Source: JAGOTP01 sp964600845
GTDB taxonomy: Bacteria > Patescibacteriota > Patescibacteriia > 2-12-FULL-60-25
Assembly: GCA_964600845.1 (NCBI GenBank)
Contig: CAZRJW010000005.1
Location: 1-64,000 of the forward strand
DNA length: 64,000 bases
Direction of reading: 5' to 3'
The translations under genes and the position numbers were made by a program. Below are positions 24,678-32,698 of this stretch, piece after piece (position 1 is the first letter of the stretch; each line of letters opens with the position of its first letter). The notes beneath the pieces were generated by a model. The model was not told the origin of the DNA, did no database searches, and saw only the letters and a program-made list of their open reading frames with translations.

Positions 24678-25223
24678 ATGACTTGGGCACTTACACCAGA
24701 GGAGGAGTTTAACCCTCTCCTCCTTCCTCCGGTAGCGATGGAGTACCCTCGACCTCTTCCAGAGGCTGAGGTTCCTTACATCGTTGGTTCGCCTGATCTG
24801 AACAAGTGGTATTCGTCCGAAGCGTCACAGGGATACGCCGGACCCGTTGCACCAGTGATGCAAGACCAGCGTCCTTCGTTCGACGAGAAGCTTCTGTACG
24901 GGAAGGGAAAGTTTCCTTCCGAATATCAAGCTGACTACCCTCAAGGGTTCTTCCCCGAGGTAGTAGACAGCTACGAGGCGATGTTCAATCGTCAACCGGC
25001 CGCTTCGACTCAAGAGCGGCTTTGGAGCGGGAGCGATGCGAGGGTCGATATGACGTTCGCTCCTCGTCGCAAGATTCGCAGCTATAACGGCGGGGTTTCT
25101 GGTCTCGGAGACGTCGCCGCTTGGTACGAAACGCCTGTCGGCGCAGTTGGACTTGCTGCGGTGATCGGCACGGTTTCTTTTGCGTTGACGAGGAAGTTCC
25201 TCGCCTCGCGCGCTCGTCGTTGA
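24678..25223 (+). CDS. C-tail-anchored membrane protein, 181 aa
   Basis: Pro-rich N-terminal half with many Tyr, then a C-terminal membrane segment at about 148-171 (PVGAVGLAAVIGTVSFALTRKF) with an Arg-rich end. Start abuts the palindrome. Typical of the tail-anchored proteins of this cluster, which could line a virion membrane. Function unknown. Confidence 0.6.
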   Translation: MTWALTPEEEFNPLLLPPVAMEYPRPLPEAEVPYIVGSPDLNKWYSSEASQGYAGPVAPVMQDQRPSFDEKLLYGKGKFPSEYQADYPQGFFPEVVDSYEAMFNRQPAASTQERLWSGSDARVDMTFAPRRKIRSYNGGVSGLGDVAAWYETPVGAVGLAAVIGTVSFALTRKFLASRARR

Positions 25224-25269
25224 CGGGTGTTTGGTTCACAGGTACATATCAACTACTCAGGAGACGACG

Positions 25270-25569
25270 ATGGCTAAGGCAAAAGTGTTGCACGGTTACG
25301 AATTGGCTGGAGCGAAGGCCGCGAAGAAGCGTTCCTCGAAGAAGCGTTCTTCGAAGAAAGCATCCTCGAAGAAGAGCCCCTCGAAGAAGGTCGCCTCGAA
25401 GAGCGCGCCTCCCGGCTACAGGGTGTTTGCTCTCAAGAGCGACACCGCCGCCAAGAAGAAGGGCTGCATCAAGCAGTCCGGTCCCGGCAAGGGTCTTCCG
25501 AAGAAGGGCTGCACCTGGGGTCGCGGCAAGTTCAAGGGCAAGCTGCTCAAGGCGACGAAGGCTGCCTGA
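25270..25569 (+). CDS. Lys/Ser-repeat basic protein, 99 aa
   Basis: ATG 25270 follows AGGAGACGACG. The N-terminal half is histone-tail-like (KKRSSKKRSSKKASSKKS). The C-terminal half is IKQSGPGKGLPKKGCTWGRG plus a basic end, a third copy of the shared motif. Predicted nucleic-acid condensation role, unproven. Confidence 0.6.
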   Translation: MAKAKVLHGYELAGAKAAKKRSSKKRSSKKASSKKSPSKKVASKSAPPGYRVFALKSDTAAKKKGCIKQSGPGKGLPKKGCTWGRGKFKGKLLKATKAA

Positions 25570-25609
25570 GTTCGGCTGACCTCAACATTCCAACCTGAGA
25601 GAGAGAAAC

Positions 25610-26308
25610 ATGGATCACGACGATATCGGCTCCCTTGCATCCGACTACGAGTTCTTCGGCGAAGCCGCTGGCATCATGGACATGAGCGTCCTCAAAGGCC
25701 ACGGCATTGCAGCTCTTGCTGGCGCGGGCGGCGCGCTCCTCACCGAAGCTGTCTTCGGTATGGACTCCATCAAGAACTTCTTCGACGGCGACGGAACGCC
25801 CGAGAACCTTCCCAAGCCCGGATACCGCGCTCTCGCGCAGTTCCTGCTCGGAATCGCTGGCGCTCGAGCCGTCTACCACTTCGAAGGACCAGGAGGTCAC
25901 CCCGCAGCCTACGGATTCGCTGGCCAAGTGGCCGGTTCGGCAGCGGCTGGCGGCGCGATGATGGCTTGGAACACCTACGGACCCGCTGACGAGGCGGCGG
26001 CGCCTGCAGCTGAGGCTGCGGCCGTTGCTGGTCTTGGTCGGATGCGCGGACGTCGTAACCCCGGCCGTCGCTTCTACGGGCTTCATGGCGAGGAAGTGAC
26101 CCAGGCGAATTACCTGCAGACGAACGGCTTGAACGGCGAGACCGAGGTGACTCAGGTCGCTCCGTATTACGACCGTTACAAGGTGAGCGTTCCTGCGGGG
26201 ACGGGTCGTGCGGTGAACGGCCTTGGCTCGACCGAGGCTTCCACGGACGGTCAGCCCATGTGGCCGTCTGACGAAGAGACGCCTGACGTCGGCACCTGGA
26301 TCAGCTGA
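25610..26308 (+). CDS. Membrane protein with several hydrophobic helices, 232 aa
   Basis: GAGAGAGAAAC leader. Hydrophobic stretches at about 32-52 (GIAALAGAGGALLTEAVFG), 72-88 and 100-122 (FAGQVAGSAAAGGAMMAW) suggest two or three membrane helices. The C-terminal 90 residues are soluble and begin with GLGRMRGRRNPGRRF. Immediately upstream of putative capsid genes. Probable virion membrane protein. Confidence 0.5.
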   Translation: MDHDDIGSLASDYEFFGEAAGIMDMSVLKGHGIAALAGAGGALLTEAVFGMDSIKNFFDGDGTPENLPKPGYRALAQFLLGIAGARAVYHFEGPGGHPAAYGFAGQVAGSAAAGGAMMAWNTYGPADEAAAPAAEAAAVAGLGRMRGRRNPGRRFYGLHGEEVTQANYLQTNGLNGETEVTQVAPYYDRYKVSVPAGTGRAVNGLGSTEASTDGQPMWPSDEETPDVGTWIS

Positions 26309-26414
26309 TCCAGGCTGAGGGGAGGAGCGCGCTCCTCCTCTCGTCACGACTCCTGAACGGTTCGGGATTCGTGACGAGATCATTTTCTACAACCCTTCAC
26401 GACAAGAGAATACC
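26309..26414 (+). terminator. Intergenic region with two hairpins
   Basis: A GAGGAGCGCGCTCCTC palindrome near 26325-26340, then a perfect 10-bp stem CTCGTCACGA (26340-26349) / TCGTGACGAG (26369-26378) whose loop holds CTGAACGGTTCGG, a variant of the palindrome. The stem is followed by ATCATTTTC. It may act as a terminator-like or processing structure before the capsid-type genes. Confidence 0.45.
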
Positions 26415-26945
26415 ATGGCATTCGGCGGATCGTTCGGCGCAGCGGCAGCACTCATCCCGTTCGGGATCATCTCCAACATTCTTGGCGAGACTTCGCCTGG
26501 GTACGACGCGAATGGGAACATTACGTTCACTCGCGCATCGGGTCAGGTGTACACCCCGGCTCGTGTTGACACGCTGTTCATCGAGGGCACGACGGACCAG
26601 ACTGCTCCTCTGGGACTTCTGACGGTTGGGTTCCCTGCCATTGCTGACGCCGACACGGGTCAGCTGACGACGGCAGTTGCTGGAGCGAACCAGCATGGCC
26701 TTCCTGCGAACTTCGGCCCAGGCCGTGGCAAGTGGGGCACCGTGAACGTGACTGGTCTCAATCGCATTCGCGCGTCGGCAGTCGCCATTCTCGACGTGGG
26801 CGTGGCTGCTGACGGTGCCGGGTCTCTTCAGACCCAGTCCACTCAGAGCGGAACCGACGCGACCGTGACCGTCCGAAGCTACTTCGGCGAGGTGGTTGAC
26901 TCGCTTGTTTTGTGCATTGAGTGCATCCACTCGACGCAGGCGTGA
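26415..26945 (+). CDS. Putative capsid-associated beta protein, 176 aa
   Basis: Short hydrophobic N-terminus (GGSFGAAAALIPFGIISNI), then a beta-rich body with low charge (RVDTLFIEGTTDQTAPLGLLTV, INRIRASAVAILDVGVAADG). Size and position next to the 219-aa and 215-aa proteins suggest a vertex, decoration or minor capsid protein. Alternative: an unrelated virion membrane-associated protein. Confidence 0.4.
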   Translation: MAFGGSFGAAAALIPFGIISNILGETSPGYDANGNITFTRASGQVYTPARVDTLFIEGTTDQTAPLGLLTVGFPAIADADTGQLTTAVAGANQHGLPANFGPGRGKWGTVNVTGLNRIRASAVAILDVGVAADGAGSLQTQSTQSGTDATVTVRSYFGEVVDSLVLCIECIHSTQA

Positions 26946-27059
26946 TTGTTTCGCTTGCGTCGAAAGCGTAAGCACTGCTACAGATAAACTGCAACGAAGA
27001 CAACAAAGCTCTCCACGGTCAAAACTTGGCACGGGTGAGCAGAGAAGGAAGATGAGACC

Positions 27060-27719
27060 ATGGCACTGCGACCAATCAAGGGCGAACCCGGCAAGTTTCT
27101 CGATACCGTCAGCGGAGAGGTGCTCGACATCTCCGACTATCGCGAGGACGACAAGTACGACACGATCGCCGTTCCGGCAGGAGCTGTCGCTCAGAACCAG
27201 AAGTACACGTTCTTCGCGGAAGACCTCGGCACCAAGCAGCTGATCGACACGAACATCCAGCAGCTTCGCCAGCTGAGCCAGGGCGAGGAGATGATCGTGG
27301 ACCGCGTCGGTCTCACGGTCGCTTCGGCCACCGGCAACACGCTCCCGACTCCTTCGGACATCAAGAAGTTCGTCGAGAACGCATTCGTCAGCTTCACGGT
27401 GAACCGCCTCGTGCTCATCGAGGGTCCGGCGATCAAGTTCCCGAGCGGCTACGGCTTGCACGGCAACTCGGTTGAGACCGGCCAAGGCATCGTGTCGATC
27501 GGCACGCCCTCCACGGCCGCAGCGTCGAAGCTCCTCAAGACGCAGCTCCTCACCTCGCAACACCAGTTCCAGGGCATCCTGTCGTTCCAAGAGCGCAACT
27601 GGGCTGGCATGGTCGCGGCGATTCCGGTCGCTGGCGATCGTATGCCGACGTTCGCGAATCCGCTCTCGTCCAAGGCGTGGTTCCACGGTCTTCTCAAGGT
27701 CGCCTCGACCAAGAACTGA
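27060..27719 (+). CDS. Candidate major capsid protein (jelly-roll-like), 219 aa
   Basis: Beta-strand-rich with FLDTVSGEVLDIS, then KYTFFAED...KQLIDTNIQQLRQLSQGEEMIVDRVGLTV and SFTVNRLVLIEGPAIKFPSGYGL. The order 'tFFq...L.dTN....L..Ge.f.v..i...' followed by 'f.v.....eGP....PsG.G' resembles jelly-roll capsid proteins of metagenomic tail-less phages; this comes from memory and is not proven. It has a good AGAAGGAAG site, a likely private promoter (TACAGAT near 26982) and an unusually long terminator after it, as expected for a highly expressed capsid gene. Structure prediction is needed. Confidence 0.4.
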   Translation: MALRPIKGEPGKFLDTVSGEVLDISDYREDDKYDTIAVPAGAVAQNQKYTFFAEDLGTKQLIDTNIQQLRQLSQGEEMIVDRVGLTVASATGNTLPTPSDIKKFVENAFVSFTVNRLVLIEGPAIKFPSGYGLHGNSVETGQGIVSIGTPSTAAASKLLKTQLLTSQHQFQGILSFQERNWAGMVAAIPVAGDRMPTFANPLSSKAWFHGLLKVASTKN

Positions 27720-27729
27720 TCTCAACCTC

Positions 27730-27795
27730 AAGATTCAGCCCGCTTCTCCCCCGAGCACCAACAGGTGTAGGGTGGCGGGGCGGGCTGAATCTTTT
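27730..27795 (+). terminator. Long-stem rho-independent terminator
   Basis: Perfect 14-bp outer stem AAGATTCAGCCCGC / its complement, a 36-nt interior containing a second small hairpin, then a T-run. The strongest terminator in the window, directly after the candidate capsid gene. Confidence 0.9.
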
Positions 27796-27825
27796 TCTGA
27801 TACCATGTTCATCTAGGAGTGATCG

Positions 27826-28473
27826 ATGAGTAACCAAGCCGAAATGTGGAGACATCTTCAGAACGTGACCCATGCAGTCAACGAGCTTGGTGCTCGACTT
27901 CATGGGGTCGAGTCCAGGGGAGGTCTCAGCTCTCTTGGTGGCGGTGAGCCGCGAAGCGATATCGGACCCGTCTCCGGGTACCTGCAGGACGTCTACAACC
28001 TTGCGCCCGAGGTTCTCCGAACGGAGCACTTGAGGTTCGAGCTTGCTGTCGAGAATCAAGCGATTGTGTTTCAGACCGATGCGCAGCGCATCGACCCTGA
28101 GTTCGTTTTCGCCCTTCGGCGCATTCGCATCACTGGGTTCTGCAATGACGCGCAGCAAACCAACTTCTGTGGCCCGGACATCACGTTCAACATCGAAGAC
28201 CAGGGTAGGGGTCGCGGTGGTGTCTTCTTGAACCCGATCTCCATCATGGAGACCGCGAACCACAACGGCACCTATGCCGGAGAGATTGTCTGGGACGGCT
28301 TCTACCGTTTCGTCACCTCCGCAAGCATCAAGGGAATCTGGACGGTCGATCCGTCGATTCTTGCTGGCGCAGGTCGCTACACGTTCGTCGCTTCGATCTG
28401 CGGAGACGTGCTTCGCACTCGCACGTTGCCGGGTGGCGCGATGATCACTGGGCAGGGCGGAACGTCCCGCTGA
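27826..28473 (+). CDS. Putative second capsid or vertex protein, 215 aa
   Basis: The first 35 residues are helical (MWRHLQNVTHAVNELGARLHGVE). The remainder is beta-rich (LRFELAVENQAIVFQTDAQRI, FALRRIRITGF, DITFNIEDQGRGRGG, YRFVTSASIKGIWTVD), consistent with a jelly-roll or immunoglobulin-like fold. AGGAGTG leader. Next to the 219-aa protein it could be a second small capsid protein, as in viruses built from two single jelly-roll proteins. Inference only. Confidence 0.4.
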   Translation: MSNQAEMWRHLQNVTHAVNELGARLHGVESRGGLSSLGGGEPRSDIGPVSGYLQDVYNLAPEVLRTEHLRFELAVENQAIVFQTDAQRIDPEFVFALRRIRITGFCNDAQQTNFCGPDITFNIEDQGRGRGGVFLNPISIMETANHNGTYAGEIVWDGFYRFVTSASIKGIWTVDPSILAGAGRYTFVASICGDVLRTRTLPGGAMITGQGGTSR

Positions 28474-28482
28474 ACGCTTCAG
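28470..28482. promoter_or_regulatory. 13-bp palindrome CTGAACGCTTCAG
   Basis: Perfect copy containing the TGA stop of the 215-aa gene; its last bases run into AGGAGG, the ribosome-binding site of the next gene. Protein binding here, or pairing in RNA, could affect translation. Confidence 0.6.
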
Positions 28483-28493
28483 GAGGCTGTCAC

Positions 28494-28886
28494 ATGGATA
28501 CTTCTGGCGACCCATACGCTCGGCCATCGGATAGGCTTAGCGAGGCCGAGAAGAGGATCCTTGTGGCAGCCTTTTCTGCGTCTTCTCTCTCCGCAAACTC
28601 TCCCGGCCGCAACGTGCTGGTTCCATTCGGGCGCTCGGTTCTTCTCTCTTCGAACGACAAAAGCGATGTGCTCGTTGTGAGCTTTCAGACTGCACAGCCG
28701 GGCGGTTTCATTCTCTTGGGGTTGCTCGGCTCTCAATCGACTCTGTTTCCGTCAAGCTCGTTTCGGATTCGCTCAACACAGACTGAAGAGCCGGTTCAGC
28801 AGATTCTTCTTCCTGGCGAGAAGCTCTGGTTCAAGTCGGAAACTGTTGGTTCAACATCTTTGGTTATCTCGGAGGTAACGCCATGA
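28494..28886 (+). CDS. Beta protein, tandem paralogue 1, 130 aa
   Basis: Shares with the next two genes the pattern 'GRsVlLssNDKSdvLvVsf' then 'qQILLPgEKLWfkS....SLVISEVT'. A single small beta-sandwich is likely. AGGAGG site. Candidate decoration, vertex or spike-base protein. Confidence 0.55.
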   Translation: MDTSGDPYARPSDRLSEAEKRILVAAFSASSLSANSPGRNVLVPFGRSVLLSSNDKSDVLVVSFQTAQPGGFILLGLLGSQSTLFPSSSFRIRSTQTEEPVQQILLPGEKLWFKSETVGSTSLVISEVTP

Positions 28887-29293
28887 ACAATCAGAACATG
28901 CCTTCGGTGATCGTTCCGGCTCGACAAGTCAGCGTTGACCCATTCTCCCGTCCCGTTGGTGAGGTTACGGTTGAGGAGTGGCGCATCTTGATTTGCAGCG
29001 TCGCCGGTCGGCTTCGTCTGTCTCAGGGTTTCAGCCGGAGCGCAAATATCCCTGCGACTGGTGTTCCTGTTCTTCTTGCGCAGAACGACAAGAGCTACGC
29101 GCTGTTTATTTACGCGCGTGAACTTGGAAACCCATTCACTTTTTCTGTCGGTGGAGACCCTAGGTCGGCCACTGCGCAGTCTGGCATCGAAGTGTCCACA
29201 GGATCGTTCGAGCAGATTCTCCTTCCGAAAGAGAAACTTTACGCAACGTCTGCCGTGGGAGGCGTTCTTGTCGTAACGGAAGTGACAGTCTGA
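28883..29293 (+). CDS. Beta protein, tandem paralogue 2, 136 aa
   Basis: 4-bp overlap with paralogue 1. Matching blocks: VPVLLAQNDKSYALFIYAREL and FEQILLPKEKLYATS...LVVTEVTV. A 30-residue N-terminal extension contains VTVEEWRILICSVAGRLRL, which is also recognisable in paralogue 1 as LSEAEKRILVAAFSASSL. Confidence 0.55.
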   Translation: MNNQNMPSVIVPARQVSVDPFSRPVGEVTVEEWRILICSVAGRLRLSQGFSRSANIPATGVPVLLAQNDKSYALFIYARELGNPFTFSVGGDPRSATAQSGIEVSTGSFEQILLPKEKLYATSAVGGVLVVTEVTV

Positions 29294-29646
29294 TGCTCCC
29301 GCCGACGCACGGACTTTCGACGAGGAACGCGAGGCTCATTGTCGCTTCTGCTGGTCGTCTTCGTTACACGCAGACGGCTTGCAGAACCTTCACCGTTCCT
29401 GCGGCAGCAAGAGTTCGTTTGTCGAGCAACGAGACTCCGTTTTCGCTTACCGTGATTGTTTTTTCGTTGGGCGTTTCTTCGTTTTCCCCAAACCGAGACA
29501 GCGTTCCGGGTGTTAGTTCCATCGTAAGGCCAACACTTACGAACGCCGCCAACGGGGCCAGGTTCACCATTCCTCCATACGGAGAGCTTTGGGTAAGCCC
29601 AGTCGGAGGCGCAAGCGTTTACAAAGTCACGGAGACCCGCGTATGA
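29293..29646 (+). CDS. Beta protein, tandem paralogue 3, 117 aa
   Basis: The ATG shares a base with the previous stop. Most divergent of the three: RVRLSSNETPFSLTVIVFSLG and FTIPPYGELWVSPVGGASVYKVTETRV align with the same two blocks, without the LLP.EKL wording. Overlaps the next gene by 4 bp. Confidence 0.5.
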   Translation: MLPPTHGLSTRNARLIVASAGRLRYTQTACRTFTVPAAARVRLSSNETPFSLTVIVFSLGVSSFSPNRDSVPGVSSIVRPTLTNAANGARFTIPPYGELWVSPVGGASVYKVTETRV

Positions 29647-30452
29647 CCGTCGAATCTTCTCTTGCTGCGCTCTCGAATGTTGAAGCGTCTTTGCTTCAGG
29701 CGATGAACGTGCTTGCGCCTCTGACGAGGAAGAACCCTCCTCTTCCGGCTGCGAAGCTTCGGCTTCTTCAGTCCGAGCTTCGCAGTGAGAACCCGTCGAG
29801 CTACATCCGAATCGGAGACGATGTGCTCGGTGGGATCTTCCGACACGCCATCGGAGCGGCCAAGGCGAATGTCGTGATGGCGAGGCGAATCCTCACCGGG
29901 CCAAACGCATCGAGACACTTGAATACCGCCGCGCGCCTTGTCGACACGGCAAAGCATGTTGTTCGCCAGCTCGAGGTGGCGACCAACTCGGTCAGAACTG
30001 TTCAGGACTGGTTTGGCCCGATGCCAGCATCGTCGTTGACCCGTCTCAGTGGCCTTGGGCTCGCTCCTCCAATGTGGGTTGCAGGTCTTGCCCTTGTTGC
30101 TGGGATCGTGATTCTCGTTGTTGGCGTGCTCGTGCTCGTTGACACGATGCAGCGCGCGCAGAATGCAGAGATCGCCCTTCGCGTCGCTCGCGAAGCCTGC
30201 GACCGCGCCCAAGCCTCTGGATACCCATGCACACCTGAAGACTTCCAACAAGCCTACGAAGAGGCAGCACGCGCCCAGAACGAGATAAGCCCGCCAATCC
30301 TTGGAGCCGGAGAGAACGGTGGCGTCGGTGACAGGTTCGGAGACCTTGTGTTCTGGGGAGGATTGCTCGCTATCAGCGCAGGCGTTGGATACGCGGTCTG
30401 GACGACTCTCCCTGCTGCCCAGGCAATACGCCAGCGCAGTCTCATTCGCTGA
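29643..30452 (+). CDS. Two-pass membrane protein, 269 aa
   Basis: ATG 29643 overlaps the previous stop. Helical N-terminal 125 residues, membrane helix at about 144-168 (WVAGLALVAGIVILVVGVLVLV), a helical charged loop with paired Cys (CDRAQASGYPC), and a second membrane helix near 236-257. Both ends would face the same side. Probable internal-membrane protein of the virion, or an injection-channel component. Confidence 0.55.
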   Translation: MTVESSLAALSNVEASLLQAMNVLAPLTRKNPPLPAAKLRLLQSELRSENPSSYIRIGDDVLGGIFRHAIGAAKANVVMARRILTGPNASRHLNTAARLVDTAKHVVRQLEVATNSVRTVQDWFGPMPASSLTRLSGLGLAPPMWVAGLALVAGIVILVVGVLVLVDTMQRAQNAEIALRVAREACDRAQASGYPCTPEDFQQAYEEAARAQNEISPPILGAGENGGVGDRFGDLVFWGGLLAISAGVGYAVWTTLPAAQAIRQRSLIR

Positions 30453-30468
30453 ACGGTTCTGCTAGTGT
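30449..30468 (+). promoter_or_regulatory. Palindrome variant plus -10
   Basis: CTGAACGGTTCTG (30449-30461, one mismatch) contains the stop of the preceding gene and runs into TAGTGT (30463-30468). The next gene here has a ribosome-binding site (AGGAG) and starts at 30500, so this transcript would have a leader of about 26 nt. Confidence 0.5.
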
Positions 30469-30499
30469 TACCCTTATTCACCACTCAGGAGATTCCTCG

Positions 30500-31444
30500 A
30501 TGACGATGCACATCACACCTTCTCGGCCTTCGATGGCTGGAATGAACGAGACCACGGCGATTCGCGACTGGCAGGCCCGTCGATATGGCCAGACTTCGAT
30601 TCCGGCGTCTTCGACGGTTCGCCTCGGGAACGCTCCCGAGAAGTGGAACATTTCTCGTTTCGGCGAGACAGGCGTCACGAACTGGGACATTCCGGCCAAC
30701 TCGGGCGGCATGGGCTCTCGTCGCACCTGGAAGCGCAAGCTTCCTGAATCGAGCCTGATGGGTCTCGGCTCGCTTGGTCGTCACACGGGCACGCCTGCTC
30801 AGCGCCAGTGGGGCATCAACCCATTGGCCGAGTCGACGTACGTTGAGAACACGGCTTCGCGTCGTCCTGGGATGCAGCGGTACATGAACGATGGCGCGTG
30901 GGCAGAGCAGGCTTCGCTTTCTGGCTTCGGCGCGTTCGGTGCTGACCTCGACAGCGAGGCAAGCGTGCGTGACGTTCAGGACGCTCTTCGCAAGCTTGGT
31001 CGATGCCGTCCGGCTGGCTCGCTGTTGGTGGCTGATGGCGTTTTCGGTCCGATCACGAACGCCGGTCTCACCGATGCTCTTCGCGCGTTCAACTCGACAG
31101 TTCCTGGCGCTTCCGCCCTTCCTGCGGCGCGAGCATTCCAGGCGTCTTCTGGAGCAAACAAGGTTCGGATGAGCAGCCTGTTCTGGACGTGGATGCAGGC
31201 GCAGGCTGCCGGTCAGCTCGACCAATGCTCGGCTGCTGGTGGCGGCGGCGGCGGCGGCGGAAGCCCGAGACCAGACCCGGTCGACAACGAGGCTGACCTT
31301 CTGATTGAAGAGTCGGTGGAGCCTGCGTGGTATGCGAAGCCGACGAACTGGCTGATCGCCGCGTTTGTCGCTGGAGGCGCTTATGCCGCCTACAGCTACG
31401 CGAACAAGAACGACGACGACATGTTCATGAGCAGTGGGTACTGA
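30500..31444 (+). CDS. Peptidoglycan-binding, C-tail-anchored membrane protein, 314 aa
   Basis: Residues about 154-200 match PG_binding_1 (ASVRDVQDALRKLG...VADGVFGPITNAGL). The N-terminal 140 residues are Arg/Trp/Gly-rich and unstructured-looking. A Gly run and acidic linker precede a membrane helix at about 285-303 (WLIAAFVAGGAYAAYSYA). Suggests contact between a viral membrane and host murein during entry or exit. Confidence 0.7.
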   Translation: MTMHITPSRPSMAGMNETTAIRDWQARRYGQTSIPASSTVRLGNAPEKWNISRFGETGVTNWDIPANSGGMGSRRTWKRKLPESSLMGLGSLGRHTGTPAQRQWGINPLAESTYVENTASRRPGMQRYMNDGAWAEQASLSGFGAFGADLDSEASVRDVQDALRKLGRCRPAGSLLVADGVFGPITNAGLTDALRAFNSTVPGASALPAARAFQASSGANKVRMSSLFWTWMQAQAAGQLDQCSAAGGGGGGGGSPRPDPVDNEADLLIEESVEPAWYAKPTNWLIAAFVAGGAYAAYSYANKNDDDMFMSSGY

Positions 31445-31445
31445 G

Positions 31446-32327
31446 ATGCGTCGTCCAATGATTTTCGACACACAGGGTACCGGCTTCTACAAGAAGGCCG
31501 TGAGGCAGATGATGGCTCAGGAAGAGATTCCATACCTCTCCGGTCTCTCGGGGCAAGGTGGTGGCTTGGGAGACGAGATCATGCTCCTCGAGGGTCTCGA
31601 CGACCTCGGAGCCATGTATCCGCACGGGTACGACGACGGACCAGCAAGGACACACACGATGCCAACTTCAAGCGATGGAACGCTCTACGATTTCTCAACC
31701 GGCCCAGTCGAGACTGGGATGTCCGGCGCAAACCTCGGAGCGAGCGTGAACTCGAACCAAGGCGCATGGCCGCGTGGAGGGAACCCAAGCTGGAACTACA
31801 CGGGCCTTGGAGCTGGTTGGCCGCGCCAACAGAGCCGGTACCTTCCGCGCACCTACCGCTACACCGGCCTTCAGGGAGCGAGCATCAAGCGCGGTCGCTA
31901 TGCGTACACCGGGCTCATGAGCCTTGGAGACGCGCAGAGCGACGCGCGAACGGCGATGATGATCGCCGAGACAACGAAGTCGCTTGGTCTCGCTGCAGCA
32001 GGAGCCATCACCGACCCAGGGCAGCGCGCTGCAACGATTGCAGGAATCAATGCCGCCTACGCGGCAGCGCGCATCGCAATCGTGGCTTCGTATGGCACTG
32101 ACGGCACCACGCCTGCGCCTGCCGGAACGCCTCCTCCGAGCCAGGCCGTGCAAGAGCAAATCGACGCCAAGCTTCGCCTTCAAGCGCAGCGTTCCGGCGT
32201 TGACCCCGCTGTCGTGGACAACGGCGGCGCACAGAACGATTCAGGTCTCAGCACGAACACGATGCTCATCGGTGGAGCGGTCATCGTCGCTTTGCTCGCT
32301 GGCGTCTACATCATGAAGAAGGACTGA
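31446..32327 (+). CDS. C-tail-anchored membrane protein, 293 aa
   Basis: ATG 31446 follows the previous stop by 1 nt (GTG 31434 is also possible). The Gly/Tyr-rich middle has repeated YTGL motifs (NYTGLGAGWP, RYTGLQG, AYTGLMSLG). A helical Ala-rich part follows, then a membrane helix at about 268-288 (NTMLIGGAVIVALLAGVYIM) and KKD end. Probable virion membrane protein. Confidence 0.55.
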   Translation: MRRPMIFDTQGTGFYKKAVRQMMAQEEIPYLSGLSGQGGGLGDEIMLLEGLDDLGAMYPHGYDDGPARTHTMPTSSDGTLYDFSTGPVETGMSGANLGASVNSNQGAWPRGGNPSWNYTGLGAGWPRQQSRYLPRTYRYTGLQGASIKRGRYAYTGLMSLGDAQSDARTAMMIAETTKSLGLAAAGAITDPGQRAATIAGINAAYAAARIAIVASYGTDGTTPAPAGTPPPSQAVQEQIDAKLRLQAQRSGVDPAVVDNGGAQNDSGLSTNTMLIGGAVIVALLAGVYIMKKD

Positions 32328-32332
32328 GCGCG

Positions 32333-32428
32333 ATGCCGACAAACAGCCAGGCTCCCAAGACATTCTGGTTCTATCGAATCGTTGGACTTGGTGCAATCGC
32401 AGGCGCTTTGTACATCAAGCGAAGCTGA
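32333..32428 (+). CDS. Tiny membrane protein, 31 aa
   Basis: ATG 32333, 5 nt after the previous stop. Residues about 11-27 (FWFYRIVGLGAIAGALYI) form one membrane helix with a KRS end. Spacing and composition match the neighbouring membrane proteins. Confidence 0.5.
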   Translation: MPTNSQAPKTFWFYRIVGLGAIAGALYIKRS

Positions 32429-32447
32429 CGAAACGTCGCGTGCCTGG

Positions 32448-32453
32448 TAAAAG
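32448..32453 (+). promoter_or_regulatory. Candidate leaderless -10 (TAAAAG)
   Basis: TAAAAG followed by exactly 6 nt and the ATG at 32460. No ribosome-binding site. Confidence 0.3.
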
Positions 32454-32459
32454 CGAGCC

Positions 32460-32669
32460 ATGCAATCGCTCAAGACAGAGTTGGTAGACCCGATTCGCTT
32501 CCGTATCCTCATGCAAGGGTACGGAGGCGAGTTCCTTCCGAATCGCTCGAACAGCCTTCGGCACATCTACTTCTCGCGACGGCTCAATCGTTGGTTCGGC
32601 GTCTCTGCCGAAAGGGGAGCGGTGCGCGTGAACCACTACAGCGAATGCCCTTGTGGCATGACGAAGTGA
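32460..32669 (+). CDS. Small protein, 69 aa
   Basis: Basic, aromatic protein (LRHIYFSRRLNRWFGVSAERG) ending with a CPC motif. Behind a leaderless-type -10. Unknown function. Confidence 0.45.
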   Translation: MQSLKTELVDPIRFRILMQGYGGEFLPNRSNSLRHIYFSRRLNRWFGVSAERGAVRVNHYSECPCGMTK

Positions 32670-32698
32670 CCCATACCGAGAGAGAAAGAGAGCGCGAC

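Noticed and set aside
26397..27731. A 444-aa open frame on the minus strand
   Set aside because: Opposite the putative capsid genes, Arg/Leu-rich with no ribosome-binding site; a GC-skewed antisense shadow.
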